A stretch of 64,000 nucleotides of DNA from Gracilibacillus suaedae (GTDB lineage: Bacteria > Bacillota > Bacilli > Bacillales > Amphibacillaceae). The translations under genes were made by a program, and so were the position numbers. The notes beneath the pieces were generated by a model. That model was given only the letters and a program-made list of their open reading frames with translations. It did no database searches and was not told the origin of the DNA. The DNA lies in assembly GCF_017599345.1 (NCBI RefSeq), contig NZ_JAGFVL010000023.1, positions 1 through 64,000 on the forward strand. The letters run 5' to 3'. Position 1 is the first letter of the stretch. Each line of letters starts with the position of its first letter. This document shows, piece after piece, positions 30,428 through 39,234 of the stretch.

Positions 30428-31009
30428 TTAATAAATTGGTTTTGCATAGATAATATATCTTTCAGGTGCGTTTCCTACATAGGAAAATGGATAGCAAGTC
30501 GTGATAACCAATTCTTCTTCAGGCGCTGTTGATTTAATAATGGTTGTATCGTCTGCATCAACAATCTTGGAATCAACCATTTCATATTCAAATTCTCCGT
30601 ATTCCAATTCTATTGTAAAGGTATCTCCGACCTCTACTTCTCCTAGTTCGCGAAATACAGTATCACGATGGCCCGACAGCACAATTTGATCGTTTTGTTG
30701 TGGATAGGCTGAACCGCGATAATGGCCGACTCCTTTGTCTAATTCATCTGGGTCAGTACCTTCGACGATAGGCAATTGAGCATCAAGTGTTGGAATATGC
30801 AAAAAACCAACTGCTTCTCCCATATCTGGAAAAAAGTCCTCCGGTGCTCGTTTTGTTGACTCACCTGTTTCTTTAGAAGATTGCTCAAGTAATTCGTTTA
30901 CTTCAGTGACAGCCTGTTTTTCAGCAGCTTGTATTTGGAAGTAACGATAACCGCCAATACTTAGAAGCACGATTCCTGCCAATATAAAAAGTAGTGCTAA
31001 CTTCTTCAT
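30428..31009 (-). CDS. Class D sortase (193 aa)
   Basis: Membrane-bound cysteine transpeptidase that joins LPxTA-type proteins to peptidoglycan. One N-terminal membrane span (about 5-25) precedes the extracellular sortase barrel. Catalytic His114 (LSGHRDT), Cys172 (TTCYPF) and Arg184 (APERYI) are all present. Size and the short N-terminal anchor fit class D (B. subtilis YhcS, B. anthracis SrtC), whose known signals include LPNTA and LPDTA. Exactly such signals occur in three proteins of this window. The ATG at 31009 is preferred over a GTG four codons upstream; AGAGG precedes both. Divergent from sinR. Confidence 0.9.
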   Translation of the reverse strand: MKKLALLFILAGIVLLSIGGYRYFQIQAAEKQAVTEVNELLEQSSKETGESTKRAPEDFFPDMGEAVGFLHIPTLDAQLPIVEGTDPDELDKGVGHYRGSAYPQQNDQIVLSGHRDTVFRELGEVEVGDTFTIELEYGEFEYEMVDSKIVDADDTTIIKSTAPEEELVITTCYPFSYVGNAPERYIIYAKPIY

Positions 31010-31045
31010 AGTATTCCACACCTCTTTAGTCTATGTATTATCCAT

Positions 31046-31069
31046 ATTATACTAATAATAATGGTAAAT
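31046..31069 (-). promoter_or_regulatory. Candidate sigma-A -10 of the sortase gene
   Basis: A perfect TATAAT reads on the minus strand at 31046-31051, about 37 bases before the ATG, with a weak GTGCAA -35 at 17 bases spacing. Confidence 0.5.
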
Positions 31070-31275
31070 TGCACGTGTTTATTAACGGAAAATAGTTGCA
31101 ACTCTTCGACAAATGAACTAATTTCCTATTTGGACAAACTAAAATATTACGTTTTAACGAATGTTTCTACAGGACTTTAGTCTTGATTTTTTGCATAATA
31201 CGCAAAAATAGTCATAAACCCTTGCATAATTCGACAAAAAGACGTACCTTTATATAGAACGAACTAAACTATTTA

Positions 31276-31284
31276 TGTTATAAT
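31276..31284 (+). promoter_or_regulatory. Candidate extended -10 of sinR
   Basis: TGTTATAAT, an extended -10, lies 33 bases before the sinR start codon. No good -35 is visible, as expected for extended -10 promoters. Confidence 0.5.
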
Positions 31285-31317
31285 AATCATGGTTAGCAGG
31301 AAAGTGGGTGAATTGTT

Positions 31318-31644
31318 GTGATAGGGCAAAAAATTCAAGAATTAAGGAAACAAAAAAGAATGTCATTATCTGAAGTTGCCGAGCAAGCTGGGATTGCCAA
31401 GTCCTATTTAAGCTCTATTGAACGTGGAATCCAATCTAATCCATCGATTCAATTTATGGAGAAGGTAGGTAAGGTCCTTGGTGTAACTGTTAATGAATTA
31501 TTAATGTCTCAATCTGATGAAGCAATTAAAGAACAACTAGATGAAGAATGGTTAAAGCTTGCAGAAGAGGCAATGCATTCTGGTGTCTCTAAGCAAGAAT
31601 TCAAAGAATTTTTAGAATTCAACAAATGGAAGCAAAATCATTAA
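31318..31644 (+). CDS. sinR: Biofilm master repressor SinR (108 aa)
   Basis: DNA-binding repressor of matrix genes. Helix-turn-helix domain about 1-66 with the near-invariant block AKSYLSSIERGIQSNPSIQF, and a C-terminal SinI-interaction hook about 73-105 (LDEEWLKLAEEAMHSGVSKQ, KEFLEFNKWK) as in B. subtilis SinR. Start is GTG. No sinI gene is adjacent, unlike B. subtilis. A 16-bp inverted repeat with GTTCTTT, the SinR recognition heptamer, sits at the tasA promoter at 63623-63638, so the window contains both repressor and probable target. Confidence 0.93.
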   Translation: MIGQKIQELRKQKRMSLSEVAEQAGIAKSYLSSIERGIQSNPSIQFMEKVGKVLGVTVNELLMSQSDEAIKEQLDEEWLKLAEEAMHSGVSKQEFKEFLEFNKWKQNH

Positions 31645-31655
31645 TTAAACAGACA

Positions 31656-31691
31656 AGTCAGCCACTTAGATGAGTAGCTGACTATTTTTTT
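31656..31691 (+). terminator. Terminator after sinR
   Basis: AGTCAGC (31656-31662) pairs with GCTGACT (31677-31683), followed by A and seven T. Confidence 0.82.
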
Positions 31692-31919
31692 ATCACGGTA
31701 CTAAACGTCTATAAGCTCCCACAACAAGCTTCAAGTTACCAAGAAAGCTAAGCTAGCTCCTTGATAGGTACTAGTAGGGGGCAAAACGGCTGATCATAGT
31801 CTCACTTTATCTCCTTAGTGAACAAGAATGTAATCGACGGTCAAAAATAGTGGTATAATTCACAAAGTATTATAGTAGAAAAAAAGAGGAGTTTAAGGAA
31901 AGTTAATATATTGGTTTTT

Positions 31920-32180
31920 CTTTATATGATGAAAGGAAGTCATATATAACGCATCAAATCCATCACACGAGGAAAAAGACATTAAGCCATATCTTTCTAA
32001 ACATTTGACTTATCAACTTCATGGAAGTATAAAAAGCAATTCTATTATCTTTCTTTGCATTTTTTGTTACTTTAGTGTACGCTATTTTTGATGAATGGCA
32101 TCAAGGAACCGTACACCACCTGCAGGTGATGTCGTCTCGATGAAATAAGAACTGTGATAGTGCTTTTGGTTGTTTTCATA
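31920..32180 (+). pseudogene. VanZ-family gene remnant
   Basis: Two pieces of a VanZ-like protein survive in different frames. One near 31966-32026 reads HEEKDIKPYLSKHL, like the N-terminal loop of Bacillus VanZ-family proteins. Another at 32063-32130 reads FVTLVYAIFDEWHQGTV, matching the conserved YAxxDExHQ signature. The segment that should lie between them is deleted, and stops follow soon after. No intact start-to-stop frame exists, so this is a decayed gene. The rest of 31692-31919 contains nothing I can call. Confidence 0.6.
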
Positions 32181-32249
32181 GTAAACAAGTTACGAAAATA
32201 GAAGTACAAACATATTGTATAATTAGGATGGGTAAAGGGGTTGAGTCGT

Positions 32250-32396
32250 TTGACGGAGCAAGAGGTGTATCGATCAATATTACAAAAAATGCTAGACCAA
32301 ACCGAAAGCCAACAAATCGATAATTCACAGGAATTTATAAAAAAACTGACGAATGAACTTAAGCAGGCAAATCTATTAACATTTCATAAAAAATAA
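32250..32396 (+). CDS. Small protein of unknown function (48 aa)
   Basis: A short frame starting at TTG 32250 (MTEQEVYRSILQKMLDQTES), with AAAGGGG 9 bases upstream, ending at TAA 32394-32396. The product is charged and probably helical. It lies alone between the VanZ remnant and the convergent yvyE gene. A start three codons earlier (TTG 32241) would touch the ribosome site. I do not recognise the family; coding status rests on the ribosome site and codon use. Confidence 0.5.
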   Translation: MTEQEVYRSILQKMLDQTESQQIDNSQEFIKKLTNELKQANLLTFHKK

Positions 32397-32405
32397 TAAA
32401 AAACA

Positions 32406-32428
32406 GAGTGTGAACCTGATTCACACTC
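32406..32428 (-). terminator. Terminator of yvyE
   Basis: A perfect 9-bp stem GAGTGTGAA (32406-32414) with TTCACACTC (32420-32428); on the minus strand it is followed by TGTTTTTTATT. Confidence 0.85.
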
Positions 32429-32449
32429 AAATTATTTCCAGGGAAATAG

Positions 32450-33091
32450 TCATTCGGTCGATATGTCTACCTCGATATAAGAATCCTCTCCTTCCTTTAG
32501 TTCAGCATTTCCACTAGTCAATTCTGTTATCCAGTTCGTGAAACCAGTTTCTTCACCAACCAAAGTACGGACGTGAAAGGTTACTTTATCCAAATATTCC
32601 GTTTCTTCTAATAAATATTCAGATTGGCGTAATTCATTTTCCAATTTTCCTAACAGAGTATAATCAACTGTTACAAAAAACATCTTCATTCGTTTTCGTT
32701 CGACAACACCTGTCGTATTGATCGCTAATGAGGTTGTACTGGAATATGCACGAATCAACCCACCTGCCCCAAGCTTAATCCCGCCAAAATATCTGGTAAC
32801 CACGACTGCCGTGTCTTTTAATTGCCGTTTCTTTAAAACTTCTAAGATGGGAACACCAGCAGTACCACTCGGTTCGCCGTCATCATTAGCTTTCTGAATT
32901 TGATCATGTTCACCAATCATATAGGCAGAGCAGTTATGTGTAGCATCAGCATGTTTCTTTTTGATTGCTTGAATGAATTGCTGGGCTTCATTTTCACTTA
33001 TAACGCGTTTCACATATCCGATAAACCTTGATTTTTGAATGACTCGCTCATCAGATCCTTCTAGCTTCACTGTAAAATAGTGGTTAAGCAT
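32450..33091 (-). CDS. yvyE: YigZ/IMPACT family protein YvyE (213 aa)
   Basis: Cytoplasmic two-domain protein of the UPF0029/IMPACT family. The N-terminal domain has KSRFIGYVKRV, the DDGEPSGTAG signature and VVTRYFGGIKLGAGGLIRAY. The ferredoxin-like C-terminal domain follows (about 140-210). The family is linked to translation factor or ribosome control but the bacterial role is not settled. AGGAGG precedes the ATG. Its position divergent from degS matches B. subtilis. Confidence 0.93.
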   Translation of the reverse strand: MLNHYFTVKLEGSDERVIQKSRFIGYVKRVISENEAQQFIQAIKKKHADATHNCSAYMIGEHDQIQKANDDGEPSGTAGVPILEVLKKRQLKDTAVVVTRYFGGIKLGAGGLIRAYSSTTSLAINTTGVVERKRMKMFFVTVDYTLLGKLENELRQSEYLLEETEYLDKVTFHVRTLVGEETGFTNWITELTSGNAELKEGEDSYIEVDISTE

Positions 33092-33247
33092 CTATAAATC
33101 CTCCTAAATACAAATAAATTTGTGTTCATGAAATGAATGCGTGTAAAATAATTGTAATAGGGAATAAAGAATATTATGATAACCCCCTAAAAAAGAACTA
33201 TATATTTCGTATGGTATAAAATGAAACTAGGTGGTGAGGTTTTGTAT

Positions 33248-34393
33248 ATGAAACATACAGATCGTACATTAGATTATATAATAGACGAGATGATAGATAC
33301 AGTAAAAAACAGCAAGGATGAAATCTTTGAAATCGCCGAAGATTCTCGTAAGGAATATCAAACGTTAGAGCAAGAACTAGCAGTGTTAAAAGAAGATGTA
33401 ACGGTGGTAATTGATGAAGGAGATGCCCTTGAAAAGAAAGTAAAACTAGCCAGAAAAAAACTAGCTGAAGTCAGTAAAAACTTCAAAGAATATTCAGAGG
33501 ATAAAATTAGGGAAGTATACGACCAAGCCCATCAGCTTCAAACAGATTTAGTGGTAACACGTGATAAGGAAAAAGTACTTAGAGAAAGACGGGATGAAAT
33601 TGAGTTACGGCTAAAATCAATCGAACAAATGGTCGAACGAGCAGAAGGATTAGTAGGAAAAGTTTCGATCGTCTTGAATTATTTAAATGAGGACTTTCAA
33701 GAAGTCTCTGATTTAATTAGTGATGCCTATGAAAAACAAGAATTTGGTTTGAAAATTATCGAAGCACAAGAAGAAGAACGTCGCCGACTTTCGAGAGAAA
33801 TGCATGATGGCCCAGCACAGATGTTAGCGAATATTATGCTGCGTTCAGAAATAGTCGACCGTACCTTTAAGAAAGGTGATGTAGATAGCGCAGTCCAAGA
33901 AATGCGTAATGTTAGAGTTATGATTCGTGAATCTTTACATGAAGTAAGGCGGATTATCTATGACTTACGCCCAATGGCACTGGATGATTTAGGGTTAATA
34001 CCGACTATTAAAAAGTACATAAGTACATTAGAGGATCAACATCCTAATATTCGCTTCAAATATCAGTCGTCTGACGAGCGATTACATAGTCATTACGAAG
34101 TAGCTTTATTTCGTTTAATACAAGAATCGATACAAAACGCAATAAAACATGCGGAGGCTGAACTTATTTTGGTGGAGTTAGACATTTCTTGTGATAGAGT
34201 AGTTGCTACAATCACTGATAATGGCAAGGGTTTCGAACAATCCGAGAAAAAAGATAAATCTTTTGGTATAATAGGCATGCACGAGCGAGTCGATATTCTT
34301 GGAGGAGACTTAGACCTTACCAGTAAAAAAGGAGCTGGCACAAGAGTTAACATCACAATCCCTCTGGAACTTGACGATAATACTGCAAATTAA
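33248..34393 (+). CDS. degS: Sensor histidine kinase DegS (381 aa)
   Basis: Cytoplasmic kinase/phosphatase for DegU. No membrane spans. A long coiled-coil sensor region (about 25-175) leads into HisKA_3 with His186 in LSREMHDGPAQ, then the ATPase domain with NAIKHAE (N box) and DNGKGF and GTR (G boxes). ATG 33248 is chosen because GGTGGTGAGG lies 8 bases upstream; a frame-extending ATG at 33221 would contain it. Length is near the B. subtilis 385 residues. It is followed by degU. Confidence 0.95.
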   Translation: MKHTDRTLDYIIDEMIDTVKNSKDEIFEIAEDSRKEYQTLEQELAVLKEDVTVVIDEGDALEKKVKLARKKLAEVSKNFKEYSEDKIREVYDQAHQLQTDLVVTRDKEKVLRERRDEIELRLKSIEQMVERAEGLVGKVSIVLNYLNEDFQEVSDLISDAYEKQEFGLKIIEAQEEERRRLSREMHDGPAQMLANIMLRSEIVDRTFKKGDVDSAVQEMRNVRVMIRESLHEVRRIIYDLRPMALDDLGLIPTIKKYISTLEDQHPNIRFKYQSSDERLHSHYEVALFRLIQESIQNAIKHAEAELILVELDISCDRVVATITDNGKGFEQSEKKDKSFGIIGMHERVDILGGDLDLTSKKGAGTRVNITIPLELDDNTAN

Positions 34394-34500
34394 TCTGAAT
34401 CAGGTATAATGGTAGGGATAGGAATTAATCGCACTAATACAACGATGAACTTATCAAAAAATAAATAAAATAGTATATAGGAACTTGAGGAGGAGTAATC

Positions 34501-35202
34501 ATGTCAACTAACATTGTATTAATCGATGATCACAAACTGTTTCGCGAAGGGGTTAAAAGGATATTAGAATTGGAGAATGGTTTTAATGTTTTAGCAGAAG
34601 GTGACGATGGTTCCATGGCAGCAGAGCTTGTAAAAAAATACAAGCCTGATGTGGTACTGATGGATATCAACATGCCTGGTGTTAACGGTGTAGAGGCAAC
34701 TGCTGAGTTGTTGGAACGTTACCCTGGCGTAAAAGTCATTATTCTTTCGATTCATGATGATGAAAATTATGTAACCCACGCTTTAAAATCTGGTGCACAA
34801 GGTTACCTACTAAAAGAAATGGATTCTGACGCGCTGATTGATGCTATTTCCGTTGTGTCAGAAGGTGGCTCTTACTTACACCCGAAAGTAACCCATAATT
34901 TAGTCAAAGAATATCGCAGGTTAGTAACAGAAGAAGACGCATTATATGATTCTGACACTTCCCTTTCAAAATTGAAAGAAGTAGAGCACCGAAAACCACT
35001 TCACTTACTGACTCGACGTGAATGCCAAGTGTTGCAATTACTTGCAGAAGGTAAAAGTAACAAAGGGATTTCAGAATCACTTTATATAAGTGAAAAAACC
35101 GTAAAAAACCACGTAAGCAGTATTTTGCAAAAAATGAAAGTAAAAGACCGTACGCAAGCTGTTGTTATTGCTATCAAAAAAGGCTGGGTAGAAATCTTAT
35201 AA
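34501..35202 (+). CDS. degU: Response regulator DegU (233 aa)
   Basis: NarL/FixJ-type regulator of degradative enzymes, competence, motility and biofilm. The receiver domain holds the acidic pocket DD near residues 9-10 and the phospho-acceptor Asp55 (VLMDINMPG). The LuxR-type helix-turn-helix (about 165-230) includes [18 protein letters not shown] and [14 protein letters not shown]. Ribosome site GAGGAGG. It shares the 106-base gap and orientation with degS, the usual operon. Confidence 0.96.
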   Translation: MSTNIVLIDDHKLFREGVKRILELENGFNVLAEGDDGSMAAELVKKYKPDVVLMDINMPGVNGVEATAELLERYPGVKVIILSIHDDENYVTHALKSGAQGYLLKEMDSDALIDAISVVSEGGSYLHPKVTHNLVKEYRRLVTEEDALYDSDTSLSKLKEVEHRKPLHLLTRRECQVLQLLAEGKSNKGISESLYISEKTVKNHVSSILQKMKVKDRTQAVVIAIKKGWVEIL

Positions 35203-35230
35203 GTATTATCCATGTGTATGCGTTGAAAGA

Positions 35231-35412
35231 AGCGGACATTTGTTCCTCTATTTTGTATTAAAACGATATTTTTTTGGAGCTGACGGACATTCAATCCCCT
35301 ATTTCGCCTATTTTATGCTCATTAATGAGAAATGGCATGAAATAAGGGAATGGATGTCCGCGAAAGCCACGAAGAAATCGTTTTTGATGCTAATAACGGA
35401 ATAAATGTCCGT
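35231..35412. repeat. Long inverted repeat built from CGGACAT units
   Basis: The 370-base degU-degV gap holds an A-B-B'-A' palindrome. CGGACAT starts near 35232 and 35284; reverse copies (ATGTCCG) lie near 35354 and 35405. Arms B (CGGACATTCAATCCCCTATTT) and B' mirror each other around CTCATTAATGAG at 35319-35330. Unit spacing is about 52 bases. Nothing else is recognisable in the gap apart from the AT-rich degV promoter region. Confidence 0.65.
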
Positions 35413-35571
35413 TCGTTTTTGGTGATGCTGTTTTGCGAACAGTAATCATCATGATCAGGGCTTGTACTTCTTTCCAAATACCTTTCTCAACTTAAGACTA
35501 TGCAACAAACATAATATTAGGTAAAATAAAATATAGTAAACTATAAATTAGTAGAAAGGTTCGATATAAAT

Positions 35572-36429
35572 ATGAGAGTTGCTGTCATTACCGATAGTAC
35601 GGCATATATTCCAGTTTCGTATAGAAAAGAAAAAAATATACATATGGTCCCTCTGAATGTGGTAATTGGGAACGACTCCTACCAGGAAGAAATCGATATC
35701 TCCACAGAAGAATTTTATCAGAAAGTAAGAGAGGTAGAGGATTTCCCCAAAACTTCACAACCTTCTATCGGCCTCATAACGGAAAAATTAAACGAACTCG
35801 CCAAAGATTATGATCAAGCCATTTTTATTACATTATCCAGCGGTATTAGTGGTACTTTTCAATCCATTGTTACAGCCCAATCAATGGTAGAAGGAATGGA
35901 AGTCTTTCCATTTGATTCGGAAATCAGTTGTATGGCGCAAGGATTCTATGTGCTCGAAGCAGCAGACATGGCTCAGAATGGCGAAGATTCTCAAACAATT
36001 ATGGCACGCTTGCATGAGATAAAGGAATCACTTCGCGCTTATTTCATGGTAGACGATTTAAGTCACCTTCACCGTGGCGGCAGATTGAATGGTGCTCAAG
36101 CTCTAATTGGTAGCATGCTTCAAGTCAAACCAATTCTGCATTTTGAAGATGCTAAGATCGTGCCATATGAAAAGATTCGTACCAAGAAAAAGGCATTAAA
36201 GCGAATCTTCGAATTATTCGAAGAAGATGCTTCAACAGGAGTACCGATTCGAGCAACTGTTATACATGCAAATCGTGAGGCTGAGGCTGAAGAAATTAAA
36301 AAGGAATTAGAAACACGTTTTGACAACGTAGATGTATCAGTAAGTTACTTTGGTCCTGTTATCGGTACACATCTCGGTGAAGGATCACTAGGGATGGGAT
36401 GGTATAAGAAAGGTGGAAGCGCCCGGTAA
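35572..36429 (+). CDS. DegV family fatty-acid-binding protein (285 aa)
   Basis: DegV proteins bind fatty acids and serve as FakB subunits of fatty acid kinase. Seen here: VITDSTAYIP start, FPKTSQPSIG, FITLSSGISGTFQS, HLHRGGRLNGAQALIGSMLQ and the C-terminal IGTHLGEGSLGMGW. The position between degU and comFA is that of B. subtilis yviA. The last five codons and the stop come from the inserted element at 36411, so the natural C-terminus has been replaced by GGSAR. This should not disturb the fold. Confidence 0.9.
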   Translation: MRVAVITDSTAYIPVSYRKEKNIHMVPLNVVIGNDSYQEEIDISTEEFYQKVREVEDFPKTSQPSIGLITEKLNELAKDYDQAIFITLSSGISGTFQSIVTAQSMVEGMEVFPFDSEISCMAQGFYVLEAADMAQNGEDSQTIMARLHEIKESLRAYFMVDDLSHLHRGGRLNGAQALIGSMLQVKPILHFEDAKIVPYEKIRTKKKALKRIFELFEEDASTGVPIRATVIHANREAEAEEIKKELETRFDNVDVSVSYFGPVIGTHLGEGSLGMGWYKKGGSAR

Positions 36430-36649
36430 GCGACGTATGGACTGCGCTCGTGAAACACGAGTGGATCGATATTGTCACGCAAAGTGACGGTCTTTACGAT
36501 CATACTTTCGTAGGAGATAAAGGAAACTCTTTGGGAGCTAGAAGCGACTCGATGTTGACTTTAAACTCAAGGGCATAAGGGTGACTAAGCCTCTGGTTTT
36601 ACCAATCGGCAAGGTACGAAGATCACACTAGTTGTTGGGCGCTGGACCT
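36411..36649. mobile_element. MITE-like element with inverted ends, inserted at the degV 3' end
   Basis: The left end AGGTGGAAGCGCCC (36411-36424) is an imperfect inverted copy of the right end GGGCGCTGGACCT (36637-36649). The 239-base interior is more GC-rich than its surroundings and has several short palindromes (CTCGTGAAACACGAG, GTCACGCAAAGTGAC). No ORF. The ends resemble repeats seen in other Bacillaceae, but I cannot search for copies. Confidence 0.6.
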
Positions 36650-36667
36650 GGACATAAAAATATAATA

Positions 36668-36690
36668 TTGGTGGGGCTTGTCCCCACCAA
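36668..36690 (+). other. Stem-loop in the comFA leader
   Basis: TTGGTGGGG (36668-36676) pairs with TCCCCACCAA (36681-36690) around a 4-base loop. It lies just before the AGGAGG of comFA and lacks a T run, so it may influence translation or be a remnant terminator without a U-tract. Confidence 0.4.
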
Positions 36691-36708
36691 ACATATAGGA
36701 GGTTTGCC

Positions 36709-38046
36709 ATGAATTTTTCTAAAACCCTCGCAGGAAAGCTTTTGTTAACCTCAGAACTTCCACTTACAAAGCCAACAATTGATTATTTAATCCGCACTGA
36801 CCAATTAAAACAACTCCCAAGTATAACAACCAAATATGGACGGTACCAATGTAACCGTTGTGGCAATAAAAATAAACAGTTGTTTGCCAATATACCATGC
36901 GCAAGGTGTAACCACACTCATCTTTACTGCCGTAATTGTGTCCAAACAGGCAGAGTTCTTCAATGTGATACACTGATTACGTGGAATGGAACAGTTCCGT
37001 CTTGGTCACTTCAAGCACAACCATGTTACTGGACAGGCACATTAACCCCACCTCAACAAAAAGCAGCACAGTCAATTACACAAGCGATCAGCACTCATCA
37101 AAATGAACTATTGATCTGGGCTGTATGTGGATCTGGTAAAACAGAAATGCTATTTCCAGCAATAACGAAATCAATTAAGGAAAGAAAACGAATCTGCATT
37201 GCCACACCAAGAGCAGATGTAGTAAGAGAACTATTTCCTCGTCTTCAGCATGCTTTCCCACATACGGAAATCGAAGCGTTGTATGCAGATTCTCCAGATC
37301 GAACCGATAAAGGACAGCTGATCATCAGCACTACTCATCAACTAATCCGTTATCACGAAGCTTTCGATGTCATGATTATTGATGAGATTGACGCTTTCCC
37401 TTTTCATCATGATCAAACATTACCCTATTTAACAGATCGAGCTTGCAAATTGGATGCCACATCGATTTATTTAACAGCAACTCCTAGACCAGAGCATAAA
37501 CGAAAAATCCGTCAAAGGAAATTGCCTGTGCAATTTGTCCCGATTCGCTTTCATGGTTACCCACTGCCAATTCCTACCCTTAAAATCGAAATAAACCTAC
37601 GAAAAAAGCTCAAACAAGGAACAGAACCAAAAGCTCTGCAGCAATTTCTCGTTACAAGATCAACTTCCCGCCAATTATTAATTTTTGTCCCAACGATAGA
37701 ATTACTAAAAAAAGTAGCCGATCACTATCAGGAAGTTGCTGTACATGCCGAAGATCCTGCCAGAAAAGAAAAAGTCGATCAATTCCGACAAAAAAAGATC
37801 AAAACCCTCGTTACCACAACGATTCTTGAACGAGGGGTAACCTTTCCTTCTGTAGATGTCGTGGTTCTCGATGCGGGACACCATGTCTTCGACGAAGCAG
37901 CATTAGTACAAATTGCTGGAAGAGCAGGAAGAAGCCCGGGTGATCCTACTGGGGATGTCCTGTTTATTCACCAAGGCAAAACCAATGCCATGGAAGATGC
38001 AATTGCACAAATTAAAATGATGAATAAGAAAGGAAAAAAACGATGA
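36709..38046 (+). CDS. comFA: DNA uptake helicase ComFA (445 aa)
   Basis: Membrane-associated ATPase that drives single-stranded DNA import in competence. A four-to-six Cys zinc site (Cys48, 51, 64, 67, 74, 77) precedes a DEAD-like helicase core with Walker A CGSGKTE (about 140-146), Walker B MIIDEID, YLTATPRP and C-terminal LVTTTILERGVTFPSVDV and IAGRAGRS. Length matches the family. AGGAGG precedes the ATG. It overlaps comFC by 4 bases. Confidence 0.95.
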   Translation: MNFSKTLAGKLLLTSELPLTKPTIDYLIRTDQLKQLPSITTKYGRYQCNRCGNKNKQLFANIPCARCNHTHLYCRNCVQTGRVLQCDTLITWNGTVPSWSLQAQPCYWTGTLTPPQQKAAQSITQAISTHQNELLIWAVCGSGKTEMLFPAITKSIKERKRICIATPRADVVRELFPRLQHAFPHTEIEALYADSPDRTDKGQLIISTTHQLIRYHEAFDVMIIDEIDAFPFHHDQTLPYLTDRACKLDATSIYLTATPRPEHKRKIRQRKLPVQFVPIRFHGYPLPIPTLKIEINLRKKLKQGTEPKALQQFLVTRSTSRQLLIFVPTIELLKKVADHYQEVAVHAEDPARKEKVDQFRQKKIKTLVTTTILERGVTFPSVDVVVLDAGHHVFDEAALVQIAGRAGRSPGDPTGDVLFIHQGKTNAMEDAIAQIKMMNKKGKKR

Positions 38047-38741
38047 CATATTGTTTAAAGTGTCAGGATTGGATTAGTCAGTCAGTTACTTGGAGTACAC
38101 TTTTTTTACCAAGCCAACAGACGAGCTTATGTGATAGCTGTAATTCACAATTAGTTAGAATTAATGGTGCTATTTGTGAAAAGTGTGGCAGACAAATGCC
38201 GTCTAGAATGATATGTGATGACTGCAAGAAGTGGCAAACAAATGATAAATATCGTGATGTATTACAGTTTAATCGACCGCTTTTTCCGTACACTCCATTT
38301 ATGCAAGAAATCATAACTCAGTGGAAATATCGTGGTGATTATCAACTTAAAGAAATATTTACGCCTTACATCAAAAAAGAGATACGAAACTTTTATCCGA
38401 CCAAATCCTTCACGATCGTACCAATTCCACTAACAGATGAAAGACATCAGGAAAGAGCATTTAATCAGGCAACAGCCATTGCAGAAGTGATTGCTACGCA
38501 CTATGAAAATTCGATCATAACTGCACTTTCAAGAAAGTCAAGTCATTCGGAAAAACAATCAAAAAAATCAAGGCAACAGCGAATTAAAACAAAAAATCCA
38601 TTTTTCTTAACTAAATCACTTGAAACTGATGTCTTACTTGTCGATGATATATATACAACAGGTATGACAATTCATCATGCTGCAAAATTACTTAAAGAAG
38701 CAGGATCCCCTAATATTTACAGTTTTACACTCGCTAGATAA
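38043..38741 (+). CDS. comFC: Competence protein ComFC (232 aa)
   Basis: Phosphoribosyltransferase-like protein required for transformation. The N-terminal cysteine cluster (CLKCQ, CDSC, CEKCGRQ, CDDC) is followed by the PRTase domain with PIPLTDERHQERAFNQA and the PRPP loop VLLVDDIYTTGMT. It starts within the comFA stop (ATGA). The small comFB gene found between comFA and comFC in B. subtilis is missing. Confidence 0.93.
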   Translation: MTYCLKCQDWISQSVTWSTLFLPSQQTSLCDSCNSQLVRINGAICEKCGRQMPSRMICDDCKKWQTNDKYRDVLQFNRPLFPYTPFMQEIITQWKYRGDYQLKEIFTPYIKKEIRNFYPTKSFTIVPIPLTDERHQERAFNQATAIAEVIATHYENSIITALSRKSSHSEKQSKKSRQQRIKTKNPFFLTKSLETDVLLVDDIYTTGMTIHHAAKLLKEAGSPNIYSFTLAR

Positions 38742-38772
38742 TCAACTAAATATAGAGAAAGAGGTGCTAGAA

Positions 38773-39195
38773 ATGGGAGAATTAGCAAATTGCGCAAGGT
38801 GTGATAAAGTTTTTGTCAAAATTACCAAATCCATTTGTCCTGATTGTGTGAAAGAGGATGAAAAATTATTTCAAATTGTTTATGACTTTCTCAAAAAACG
38901 TGAAAATAGACGAGCTACTATCCCTGAAATCGTTGAAGCAACAGGAGTAAAGGAGGATATAATCTTACAATTTGTAAAAGATAAACGACTTCGATCTACT
39001 CAGTTCCCTAACATAAGTTTTCCGTGTGAACGGTGCGGAGAACCGATTGCCAGTGGGAAAATTTGCGAGAACTGTCAAAATGAATTATCTTCGGATTTAC
39101 GCTATCAACAGGAAATTGAACAGGTGAAACAGCGAAACGAACAGCATGAAAAAGAAAGAACTCAAACCTACTACACTAGAAGCAAGGAAGATTAA
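38773..39195 (+). CDS. yvyF: Flagellar operon protein YvyF (140 aa)
   Basis: Small protein of the YvyF family, whose gene regularly precedes flgM. Two CxxC pairs (CARC, CPDC) at the N-terminus and two (CERC, CENC) in the C-terminal half suggest zinc knuckles; the middle part is helix-turn-helix-like. ATG 38773 is chosen over an upstream start inside comFC, as GAGGTG lies 7 bases before it. Function is not established. Confidence 0.88.
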   Translation: MGELANCARCDKVFVKITKSICPDCVKEDEKLFQIVYDFLKKRENRRATIPEIVEATGVKEDIILQFVKDKRLRSTQFPNISFPCERCGEPIASGKICENCQNELSSDLRYQQEIEQVKQRNEQHEKERTQTYYTRSKED

Positions 39196-39218
39196 AACCT
39201 TAACGATAGGAGGTTTTT
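39194..39218 (+). terminator. Terminator after yvyF
   Basis: AAAACCT (39194-39200) pairs with AGGTTTT (39211-39217) and runs into TT. It separates the comF-yvyF unit from the sigma-D flgM promoter. Confidence 0.6.
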
Positions 39219-39234
39219 TATGAAGGGTTGATCT

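Noticed and set aside
36411-36649. Group I or II intron or a known riboswitch
   Set aside because: No domain V-like hairpin, no catalytic core motifs and only 239 bases; inverted ends fit a repeat element better.
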